From NCBI GenBank assembly GCA_009996615.1, contig JAACZU010000016.1:1-64000 (forward strand): DNA of 64,000 bases, in the 5' to 3' direction. The first letter of the stretch is position 1, and every line of letters starts with the position of its first letter. The stretch is from Rhodanobacteraceae bacterium. Its GTDB lineage: Bacteria > Pseudomonadota > Gammaproteobacteria > Xanthomonadales > Rhodanobacteraceae. The notes under the pieces were generated by a model. That model saw only the letters and a list, made by a program, of their open reading frames with translations, was not told the origin of the DNA and made no database searches. The translations under genes and the position numbers were made by a program. Shown here piece by piece: positions 24,959 to 34,389 of the stretch.

Positions 24959-25136
24959 GTTGCGCGGGATGCGGGCTTTGGCGGGAGCAACGGGCAAGAG
25001 CGGCTCCAGCCGCGATGCCCTTGCGCCCCGGCCTCAACAATCGATCGTGAGCGGGCGGCGGCAGCCGCGATGCCTTTCGCTGCGACGGGAGACGCGCACG
25101 CATCGCGCCTGCCGGCGCTCCCACGGAGCGCGCCTT

Positions 25137-26519
<1,383 letters not shown>

Positions 26520-26605
26520 GGCGAGGACTGCGGGGAGGGAAAGACGGCCATTCTACCCGCGCGGCGCAAGAGGTGAGGCGGCGTGAGGGATACGGTGCCT
26601 GTGGT

Positions 26606-26633
26606 CGTCGTCCCGGCTTTCGCCGGGACGACG
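26606..26633. repeat. inverted repeat hairpin CGTCGTCCCGGC-TTTC-GCCGGGACGACG
   Basis: Perfect 12-bp arms read directly. Confidence 0.75.
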
Positions 26634-26723
26634 AGGTTGTAAGCTCCACCCCGCGTTTCGCCGCTCTCGTTTCTCACTTCTCGTTTCTCACTTCTCGTTT
26701 CTTGTTTCTCGTTGTTCACGCCC

Positions 26724-26954
26724 ATGCGCTTGACCCTCTACCAACGCGACGATTGCCCGCTGTGCGACCACGCGCTGGCCGTGCTGGCCGCGGCGCGCGC
26801 GCCGGACTTCGACAGCGTCTGGATCGACGACGATGCGGGCCTCGAGGCGCGCTACGGCGCGCGCGTGCCGGTGCTGCGCGACGAGGACTCCGGCGCCGAG
26901 CTGGACTGGCCGTTCGCGCCCGCGGCGCTGCAGGCGTTCCTGCACGGCATGTAG
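26724..26954 (+). CDS. glutaredoxin family protein
   Basis: MRLTLYQRDDCPLCDHALAVL; CPLC redox motif; VPVLRDEDSGAELDWPF. Confidence 0.8.
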   Translation: MRLTLYQRDDCPLCDHALAVLAAARAPDFDSVWIDDDAGLEARYGARVPVLRDEDSGAELDWPFAPAALQAFLHGM

Positions 26955-27008
26955 GAGCGCACCCTGTGCGCGACCGGCGTTGGGGTCGCGCACAGGGTGC
27001 GCTCCTAC
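26951..27008. repeat. GTAG-headed REP doublet, perfect 25-bp inverted repeat with 8-bp centre
   Basis: gtaggagcgcaccctgtgcgcgacc-ggcgttgg-ggtcgcgcacagggtgcgctcctac. Confidence 0.9.
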
Positions 27009-27059
27009 GACAGCGCGGTGTGGCCGCGGGCGCTACGCGTCGACCGTCGAATGCAGTGA

Positions 27060-27137
27060 GTAGCCCGGGTAAGGCCATGGGCCGCACCCGGGGCACCGCG
27101 ACAAGGCTCCCGGGTGCGCTTCGCTTACCCGGGCTAC
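27060..27137. repeat. GTAG-ended palindromic element (GTAGCCCGGGTAAG...CTTACCCGGGCTAC)
   Basis: 14-bp perfect terminal inverted repeats; flanked by a 25-bp direct duplication. Confidence 0.85.
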
Positions 27138-27148
27138 CCGTCTCGTTG

Positions 27149-27535
27149 CTACGCGTCGACCGTCGAATGCAGCGCGATGCGGTTGCCTTCGCTGTCGAGC
27201 ACCAGCGCGCGGCAGCCATGCGGGCCGATCGGGTGCACGTCCGCGAGCACCTGGCCGCCGTGTGCGACGGCCTGCGCGACCGCGTCGCGGATGCGGCGGT
27301 CGACGTTCATGTAGACCAGCGGGCCATCCGCGCAGCCGGCGTAGCCGGGGTGCGGGATCAGGCAGCCGCCGTTGCCCTGGTCGTGCGCCAGGACCGCGAA
27401 CGCGGTGCCGTCGAAGTCGGCCGCATGCACCTCGATGCCGAGCACGGCGCGGTAGAACGCGGTCGCGCGCGCCAAGTCGGCCACCGGGATGTCGCACCAG
27501 ACCACGCGGTTGTGGGCGGAATTGAGGTCGCTCAT
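27149..27535 (-). CDS. VOC family (glyoxalase-like) protein
   Basis: NRVVWCDIPVADLARATAFYRAVLGIEV...VLDSEGNRIALHS. Confidence 0.88.
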   Translation of the reverse strand: MSDLNSAHNRVVWCDIPVADLARATAFYRAVLGIEVHAADFDGTAFAVLAHDQGNGGCLIPHPGYAGCADGPLVYMNVDRRIRDAVAQAVAHGGQVLADVHPIGPHGCRALVLDSEGNRIALHSTVDA

Positions 27536-27558
27536 CGGTTCGCTGCCATGGGCTCGAT

Positions 27559-29151
27559 TCAGTCGTGCGGCGTGTGGCCGTGCGCGGCTTCGACCGATGG
27601 CGTGCGCCAGCCCGAGCGTACGCCCCAGGCGTAGAACACGACGCCGACCAGCGCGACCAATGCCAGGTCCCAGCCGTAGGCGAGGTAGCCCCGGCCCCCG
27701 AATTCGGTGCTGCCGGCCCACGACAGCGCCGCGATCACCGGCAGGTAGGCGATCAGCCACCACGCGCCGCGCAGCTGGCGGCCGAGGTCGGCCCAGGCGG
27801 CGCGGGCCTGGTAGTACAGCCAGATCGGCAGCGCGACGACGATCAGCACGATGATCTTGCCGGTCAGCGGCCAGCGCGCCCAGTACAGCAGCTCGGTCGA
27901 GAACACGAACGCGAGCAGCGCGATCAGCGGCAGGCCGGGCAGGCGGAACGGCCGCGGCAGGTCCGGCGCGGTGCGGCGCAGCGTCATCACGCTGACCGGG
28001 CCGGTCAGGTAGGAGATGATCGTCGCGACCGAGATCACCGCGGCGAGCGCGCTCCAGCCGCGGAAGAAGAACAGGAACACGAACGCGACCGCCAGGTTCA
28101 CCCACATCGCGGGGCGCGGCACGCCGTAATGCGGATGGATGCGGCCGAGCACCTTCGGCAGCGTGCCGTTGCGTTCCATCGCATAGAGCATGCGCGCGGT
28201 GGTCGCGGTGTAGGTGATGCCGGTGCCGCTCGGGCTAACGAACGCATCGGCGTACAGCAGCAGCGCGAGCCAGTTCAGGTTGACCGCGAGCGCGAGCTGC
28301 GCGAACGGCGAGCTGTAGGACAGCGCGGCCCAGCCGTTCTCGGCGATCAGCGCCGGATCGACCGCGCCGAGGAAGCCGACCTGCAGCAGCAGGTAGACCA
28401 CGGTCGCCAGCGCGATCGAGCCGAGCACCGCGAACGGGATGCTGCGGCCGGGGTTGTGCGCCTCGCCGGCGAGGTTCACCGGGCTCTGGAAGCCGTTGTA
28501 GCTGAACACGATGCCGCTGATCGCGACCGCGGTCAGGATCGCCGACAGGCTGGCCTCGTGCACGCCGCCCTGCGCGCCGATCTGGAAGTTGCCGGGGTGG
28601 AACTCGGTCGCGATCAGCGCGATCGCGGTCGCCGCCGGCACGACCAGCTTGAACAGCGTGATCGCCGTATTGGTCTTGGCGAACAGCTTGACGGTCCAGT
28701 AGTTGACCAGGAAGTAGATGACCACCAGCACCGCGGCGATCGCCAGGCCCGGCGGGGTCAGCTCGTGCTCGACGAACAGGCCCTGCGCCCACGCCCACGG
28801 CCACGAGGCCATGTACTGCACCGACGCCTCGGCCTCGACCGGGATCACCGAGGCGATCGCGATCCAGTTCGCCCAGGCCGCGACGAAGCCGACCAGCGAG
28901 CCGTGCGAGTAGTGCGCATAGCGCACCATGCCGCCGGACTCGGGGAACATCGCGCCGAGCTCGGAGTAGGTCAGCGCGATCGTGGTGATGACCGCCGCGC
29001 CGATCAGCCAGGCCCAGATCGCGCCGGGACCGGCAAGCTGCGCGGCGTGCCAGGCGCCGAACAGCCAGCCCGAGCCGATGATCGAGCCCAGGCCGGTCAG
29101 CATCAGCGCCCACGGGCCGACGTCGCGGCGGATGGCGTAGTGGTCGGTCAT
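27559..29151 (-). CDS. APC family amino-acid permease
   Basis: WALMLTGLGSIIGSGWLFG, multiple TM helices, SYNGFQSPVNLAGEAHNPGRSIPFAV. Confidence 0.9.
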   Translation of the reverse strand: MTDHYAIRRDVGPWALMLTGLGSIIGSGWLFGAWHAAQLAGPGAIWAWLIGAAVITTIALTYSELGAMFPESGGMVRYAHYSHGSLVGFVAAWANWIAIASVIPVEAEASVQYMASWPWAWAQGLFVEHELTPPGLAIAAVLVVIYFLVNYWTVKLFAKTNTAITLFKLVVPAATAIALIATEFHPGNFQIGAQGGVHEASLSAILTAVAISGIVFSYNGFQSPVNLAGEAHNPGRSIPFAVLGSIALATVVYLLLQVGFLGAVDPALIAENGWAALSYSSPFAQLALAVNLNWLALLLYADAFVSPSGTGITYTATTARMLYAMERNGTLPKVLGRIHPHYGVPRPAMWVNLAVAFVFLFFFRGWSALAAVISVATIISYLTGPVSVMTLRRTAPDLPRPFRLPGLPLIALLAFVFSTELLYWARWPLTGKIIVLIVVALPIWLYYQARAAWADLGRQLRGAWWLIAYLPVIAALSWAGSTEFGGRGYLAYGWDLALVALVGVVFYAWGVRSGWRTPSVEAAHGHTPHD

Positions 29152-29275
29152 GCGGATTCCCCTCGGTACAGCCGGTTGCGTTTACCCGCCAACGCGGGAC
29201 GCGGCATGTTCGCAGGTTTGCCGGCGCGCGTCAGTGCGCCATCGGTCATGCCTGCGGCCCCGCCGGAGCGCGGCG

Positions 29276-30628
29276 TCAGGCGCGCAGGCGCTTGAGGATT
29301 TCCTCGCGCGCCTCGCGCAGGATCGAGTCGCGGTCGAGGCTTGCGACGATGTCGGCGACGACGCGCTTGGGGCCCTGCTCGCCCCACGACTTGCCGGCGA
29401 GCAGGTATTTCTCGGCGGCGCGGCCGACCAGTTCGGTCGCGTACCAGGCCAGCGCGCCCTGCGCGCCGGCGGTGACCACGGTCGACATGCCGGCACTGAG
29501 CCCCTTCAGTGCCGATGCGGCCAGGTGCACGCCCCAGATCGCGCCCATCAGTGCGGCGAGCTGGGCGGAGATGACCGCGATCAGGCTGCCGGCCTCGCCC
29601 TTCGTCAGCGGCAGGCCGTAGACGCGGCCCAGGTGCATGACCAGCGCCGCGTCGAGCGCGCCGGCGGCGAGCAGGTCGGCGACCGGGATCGGGTTCAGCG
29701 CGACCGCCAGCGCCTTGGCCAGGCAATACTGGCGGATCACCTTCGCGGCCAGCTCGCGCCGCGCGTCGGCGATGCGCGCGCTGACCTGGTCGGAGACGCG
29801 GCCGGCGAACAGGCTCGCGTTGAGCGCGGCCAGCGTGCGGCCTTCGCGTTCGAGCACCGTGCCCAGGCGCGCACGCAGCGCGTCGATGTCCGGCATGCGT
29901 TCGACCAGTTCCACCTGCTCGACGCCGTCGGCGCCGGCGCGTAGGCGCTTGAGCGGCGCCGGCTGCGCGCTGATCGCGACCACGTCGTCGGCGCGCACCA
30001 GCCCGCGTGCATGTTCGCGCAGGCGTTCGAGCAGGCGCTCGCGTTCGTCCTCGCCGTAGCGGTCGGCCTTGTTCAGCGCCAGCAGCAGCGGCCGCTCGGT
30101 GCGCGCGAGCGTGACCAGCGCATCGCGCTCGCGCTGGGTCATGTCGCCGTCGACGACGAAGACAACGAGGTCGCTGACCGCGGCGACCTCGAACGCCAGT
30201 CGTTCGCGCGCCTCGCCGTCGAGCTCGTCGATGCCGGGCGTGTCGATCAGGTGCACGCCGCTGCCGGCGACCTCGCGCCAGCTGCGCTGCGTCGCCTCGC
30301 GCGTCGTGCCGTGCAGCACGCCGACCGCGAACGCGTCCTCGCCGAGCAAGGCGTTGGCCAGCGCCGACTTGCCGACGCTGACGCGGCCGAACACGGCGAT
30401 GTGCAGCTCGCCGCGCTCGAGCTTGTCGAGCATCGATTCGAGCCGCGCGAACTCGCCCGCGAGGCCGCTGCGCACCGCGGCCGGAATCGAGGCGTCGTCG
30501 AGCAGCGCGCGCAGGCTGGCGGCGGCCTGGCTGGCGTGCGTCTCGCCGGCCGCCGGCACGGCGGCGTCGTCGCGCCGGCCGGCGAGGCGCGTGCGCAGGC
30601 GTTGCCAGAGCGAAGTTGCTGCGTTCAT
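29276..30628 (-). CDS. GTPase family protein, YcjX/DUF697-like C-terminus
   Basis: FGRVSVGKSALANALLG P-loop, DTPG, NKAD; hydrophobic helical C-terminus. Confidence 0.75.
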   Translation of the reverse strand: MNAATSLWQRLRTRLAGRRDDAAVPAAGETHASQAAASLRALLDDASIPAAVRSGLAGEFARLESMLDKLERGELHIAVFGRVSVGKSALANALLGEDAFAVGVLHGTTREATQRSWREVAGSGVHLIDTPGIDELDGEARERLAFEVAAVSDLVVFVVDGDMTQRERDALVTLARTERPLLLALNKADRYGEDERERLLERLREHARGLVRADDVVAISAQPAPLKRLRAGADGVEQVELVERMPDIDALRARLGTVLEREGRTLAALNASLFAGRVSDQVSARIADARRELAAKVIRQYCLAKALAVALNPIPVADLLAAGALDAALVMHLGRVYGLPLTKGEAGSLIAVISAQLAALMGAIWGVHLAASALKGLSAGMSTVVTAGAQGALAWYATELVGRAAEKYLLAGKSWGEQGPKRVVADIVASLDRDSILREAREEILKRLRA

Positions 30629-30688
30629 CCCGAGGTGTCCGGTCCTTGTCGCGCCGTTGCCGCGCCGTCGCCGGATTGTAAGGCGGCC

Positions 30689-30795
30689 GTAGGAGCGGCT
30701 TCCGCCGCGATGCTTTTCAGCCCTCCCCTTCAAGGGGAGGGTTGGGTGGGGATGGTGTCGACAAAAGCATCGCGGCGGAAGCCGCTCCTATGCTT
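30689..30795. repeat. composite REP: GTAGGAGCGGCTTCCGCCGCGATGC pair enclosing CCCTCCCCTTCAAGGGGAGGG
   Basis: Inverted outer copies and inner palindrome read directly. Confidence 0.85.
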
Positions 30796-30811
30796 CCGCC
30801 GTGGCGATGAC

Positions 30812-31354
30812 CTATTTCGCGCTCAGCACCAGGTGCCCGCGCACCGGCACGTCAGCGCCGATGTCGGTCCAGTCGCTGCCGAGGCCGAGGCCGAAGTCGA
30901 CGCGCTTGAGCGTGGTGGCGACGTCGAGTGTCGCGGCGTTGCCGTTCTCGGCGAACGTGACCTTCAACACCACCGGCTGCGTCTTGTCACGGATCGTCAG
31001 CTTGCCATGCGCCTCGACCGCGCCGTCGGCGCCCTTGGCGAACGATTCGGTCACGAAGTGCGCCTTCGGGAACTTGGCGGTATCGAAGAAATCGCCGCCC
31101 TGCAGCGTGTCGTCGCGCTCGCTGCTGGCGGTGTCGGCGCTGGCGAGGTCGATGCTGACGTCGAACTTCGATTTCGCCAGATCCGCACTGTCATAGGCGA
31201 TCGTGGCGTCGAACGTCTTGAAGCGGCCATCGAACGATTCGCCCTGGTAGCTGCCCTTGAAGGTCAGCGAGCTCTTGGCCGCATCGACCTGCCAATCGCG
31301 CGCGAACGCGCTGGTCGGCAGCAGGCACAGGGCAAGGATCAGCGGGCGCAGCAT
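30812..31354 (-). CDS. YceI family protein
   Basis: DWQVDAAKSSLTFKGSYQGESFDGRFKTFDATIAYD. Confidence 0.88.
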   Translation of the reverse strand: MLRPLILALCLLPTSAFARDWQVDAAKSSLTFKGSYQGESFDGRFKTFDATIAYDSADLAKSKFDVSIDLASADTASSERDDTLQGGDFFDTAKFPKAHFVTESFAKGADGAVEAHGKLTIRDKTQPVVLKVTFAENGNAATLDVATTLKRVDFGLGLGSDWTDIGADVPVRGHLVLSAK

Positions 31355-31371
31355 GGTCGTACTCCTCGATG

Positions 31372-31950
31372 TCAGCGGGTCGGTGTGGCGGAGGCGCGGC
31401 GACCCGGCAACATCCGGCGCAGCACGTCGTCACGGTTGTAAAAATGGTGCGCCAGCGCCATCGCGGCATGGCCGGCCGCGACCAGCACGAGCAGCCAGAA
31501 CAGCGTCTCGTGCGTTTCCTGCGCGAGCTCCTTGAGCGCCTTGTCCGCGCCGCCGCCGGTCAGGCTCGGCATCTTGACCAGCCCCCACCAGTACAGCGGG
31601 CGCAGGCTGCTGGCCGAGTCGAACCACCAGCCCGACAGCGGCACCGCGAACAGCAGTCCGTACAGCAGCGCGTGGCCTCCGCGCGCGCCGAGCACCTGCC
31701 AGCGTGGCATCGCGGCCGGTTCGGCCGGGCGCCTGTCGAACAGGCGCCAGGTCAGGCGCAGGATCGCCAGCGCCAGGATCGTCAGGCCGAGCGACTTGTG
31801 GAACGTGTAGATCGGGATGATGTTCGGCTTCTTCGGCAGCTCGACCATGACCAGGCCGATCACGCCCTGGGCGAGGATCAGCAGCACGATCGTCCAGTGG
31901 AACAGCTTGGCCAGGCTGCCCCAGCGGTTCGCATCGCTCTTGAGTGGCAT
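31372..31950 (-). CDS. cytochrome b561 family protein
   Basis: KLFHWTIVLLILAQGVIGLVM...FHKSLGLTIL...SGWWFDSA...HAAMALAHHF. Confidence 0.88.
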   Translation of the reverse strand: MPLKSDANRWGSLAKLFHWTIVLLILAQGVIGLVMVELPKKPNIIPIYTFHKSLGLTILALAILRLTWRLFDRRPAEPAAMPRWQVLGARGGHALLYGLLFAVPLSGWWFDSASSLRPLYWWGLVKMPSLTGGGADKALKELAQETHETLFWLLVLVAAGHAAMALAHHFYNRDDVLRRMLPGRRASATPTR

Positions 31951-31952
31951 GT

Positions 31953-32540
31953 CTATGGTTCCTTTGGGGCGGCGCTGCCGTCGCGCAGGCCTTCGATTTC
32001 GAGCAGCACCTGGATGTTCTCCCCGATCACGTCGGCATAGCGCTTGATGCCGAATGCCGAGCGCGGCAGCGTCGCGCTGGCCGAGAAGCCGGCCTTGCGC
32101 TTGAACGCGTAAGGATCGGGCGCGATCAGGTTCAGCGTGAATGCGACGTCGACCGGCCGCGTCGTGCCGTGCAGGGTCAGGTCGCCGTGGATCACGCCGC
32201 GCTTCGCATCGATCTTCTCGACGCCGCGGCTGGTGTAGCGCGCGGTCGGCCAGCGCGCGGTATCGAGCAACTGGCCGGACTGGATCATCTCGTTCCACTT
32301 CGCATCGCCCATGTCGACGCTGCTCAGGTCGATCTCGACGTCGACGCGGCTCGCGCTCCAGTCCTGTTCGTCGAACTGGAACCAGCCGTCCTTGATGCGC
32401 ACGCGCCCGAGCGGATGCGAAAAGCCCTGGTGATCGGTGCGGAACCAGACCTGCGAATGCACCGGATCGAAGCGGTAGGTGACCGGCGCGGCGGTGGCGA
32501 GGGCGGGCAGGGCGAGCGTCAGCGCGGCGGCGTGGCGCAA
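31953..32540 (-). CDS. YceI family protein (second copy)
   Basis: APVTYRFDPVHSQVWFRTDHQGFSHPLGRVRIKDGWF; TTG start placed downstream of an upstream repeat. Confidence 0.8.
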   Translation of the reverse strand: MRHAAALTLALPALATAAPVTYRFDPVHSQVWFRTDHQGFSHPLGRVRIKDGWFQFDEQDWSASRVDVEIDLSSVDMGDAKWNEMIQSGQLLDTARWPTARYTSRGVEKIDAKRGVIHGDLTLHGTTRPVDVAFTLNLIAPDPYAFKRKAGFSASATLPRSAFGIKRYADVIGENIQVLLEIEGLRDGSAAPKEP

Positions 32541-32581
32541 CGACCACTGACGGAGGATTGCCTCGGCCGGTCCGGGGCGAA

Positions 32582-32620
32582 CACCATCCCCACCCAACCC
32601 TCCCCTTGAAGGGGAGGGCT
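32582..32620. repeat. CCCTCCCCTTGAAGGGGAGGG palindrome copy
   Basis: catccccacccaaccctccccttgaaggggagggct, same as at 2955-2990, 30719-30753, 39708-39745. Confidence 0.85.
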
Positions 32621-32744
32621 GAAAGCGTCGCGGCCACCTGCCGCGCGGTTTCAAGAGCAGCGATGTCGGCCGGTCGCGCATGTGGCCAGCTTGGCAAAAA
32701 GCCGGAATCCGCGCCACCGCCAAAAAGTGAACAGCGCGTTTCCG

Positions 32745-34244
32745 TCAGCGCGCGTCGGCGTCGCGCCCGCCGCTGCGCGCCGCCTCCAGCGCGAGCCGGG
32801 CGACACGCTCGACGCGCTCGCGCGCCGGCTCGGCCAGCAGCGCACGCACGCGCGCCTCGATGTCGGCGGCATCGAGTTCGGCGCGCTCGGCCAGCGTCGC
32901 GGCCAGCGCGCGGCCGAGGCTGTCGAACACCAGGCCATAGGCGATCGCGTGCAGCACGCCGCCGCCGAGCGTGCCGAGGCCGGGAAACGCCTTCAGCGCG
33001 TTGCCGGCGATCGCCAGCACGATCGCGGTCGTGTTGCGCACGGTCAGGCCGACGCGCGACAGCAGCGCCTCGACGTCGAGTTCGCGCACCGCGACGCTGT
33101 GGATGCGCGCCAGCTCGCGCACCAGCGCCGTGCCAAGCGCACCCTGGATCAGGATGTCGCTGCCCGGCGCGACCGCGGCGAGCGCGCCGACCACCGCGCG
33201 GCGCGTGTACTTGGCCACCGTCTCGGCCGACTCGCGCGCGGCGGTCGCGCGCGCGAGCTCGTCGCTGCGCCGGCCGACCTCGGCCAGCACCGCCGCCTCG
33301 CGCGCTGATTCCAAGCCGGCCGCGCCGGGTGCGGTGACCTGACCGAGCGCTTCGAGCAACGCATCGATCTCGGGCGCGCGCTCGCGCTCGACCCGCTCGC
33401 GGCGGCCGTCGGCGAGCGTGCGTTCGTAGCGCTCGCGGCCGCCGGCGCTGAGCGCGACGATCGCGCGCGTGCGCTTGGCGTAGCGCTGCGCGAAGCGCTG
33501 CAGCAGCGCGGCGCGCTCGGTCTCGTCGTAGAGGTCGGCCTTGTTCAGCGCGAGCACCAGCGGCTTGCCGAAGCCGGCCAGCCAGTTCAGTTCGGCATCC
33601 TGCGCGCGCGTCAGGTCGGCCGCGGTCAGGTAGACCACCGCGTGCGCGCGCAGCGCCTCGTCGCGCGCGATCTGCGCGTGCAGCGCGCCGTCGACCTCGC
33701 CGCTGCCGGGCACGTCGGCGAGCACCAGCTCGCGCCCGTCCGGCAGCGTGCCGCGATACTGCGCGACCCGCTGCGTGGTGCCGCCGCGCACGTCGACGGC
33801 CGGCGCGGCATCCGGCGCCAGCGCGCGGATCAGGCTCGACTTGCCGGTCGAGATCTCGCCGAACAGCGCGACGTGCAGCTCGCCGCCGGCGCGACGGCGG
33901 TCGAGCTCGGCCAGCTCGGCCTCCAGCGCGGCGGTGTCGGCGCGGCGCTCGCGCAGCGTGGCCAGGCGCAGGTCGACCTCGCCGCGCGAAACCGGCATCG
34001 GCGCGGTCAGCGCAGTGCGCGCGGCCGGCCGCGCCAGTCGCCACAGCAGCCAGGCCAGTCCCCCGAACGCGGCGGCGGCCACGACCAGCAGCGGCAAACG
34101 CAGCCACAGCGGCATCTCCGCGAGGCGCTGGTAGAACTCGAGCAGGCTGTTCAGCGTCGCCACCAGCAGCCCGAGCAGCAGCGCTGCGCCGAGCGCGAGC
34201 GCGGCGAGCAGGATCAGGCGGAGCGGCAGGCGCGGGGTCGGCAT
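32745..34244 (-). CDS. membrane GTPase family protein (two N-terminal TM, GTPase, DUF697-like C-terminus)
   Basis: ALFGEISTGKSSLIRAL, DVPGSGEVD, NKADLYDE. Confidence 0.75.
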   Translation of the reverse strand: MPTPRLPLRLILLAALALGAALLLGLLVATLNSLLEFYQRLAEMPLWLRLPLLVVAAAAFGGLAWLLWRLARPAARTALTAPMPVSRGEVDLRLATLRERRADTAALEAELAELDRRRAGGELHVALFGEISTGKSSLIRALAPDAAPAVDVRGGTTQRVAQYRGTLPDGRELVLADVPGSGEVDGALHAQIARDEALRAHAVVYLTAADLTRAQDAELNWLAGFGKPLVLALNKADLYDETERAALLQRFAQRYAKRTRAIVALSAGGRERYERTLADGRRERVERERAPEIDALLEALGQVTAPGAAGLESAREAAVLAEVGRRSDELARATAARESAETVAKYTRRAVVGALAAVAPGSDILIQGALGTALVRELARIHSVAVRELDVEALLSRVGLTVRNTTAIVLAIAGNALKAFPGLGTLGGGVLHAIAYGLVFDSLGRALAATLAERAELDAADIEARVRALLAEPARERVERVARLALEAARSGGRDADAR

Positions 34245-34389
34245 CGGACGATTCTAGCCGCGACCCGGGCGAGCCGAGCGCCTTGGGGCAGGCTTGAGCA
34301 GCGCGGCTGAAGCCGCTCCGCCGCAGCATCGCCGTGCAGCCTCGCCCCATGCGTGGCAGTATGGCCGGCGGGAAAGGGGGGGGCTTGAG

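Noticed and set aside
26951-27137. An insertion sequence in the glutaredoxin-VOC interval
   Set aside because: No transposase ORF; sizes and GTAG termini fit REP-like non-autonomous elements.
30626-32723. N-terminal extension of the second YceI protein up to 32723
   Set aside because: The extension translates the CCCTCCCC palindrome; a TTG start at 32540 directly precedes the signal peptide.
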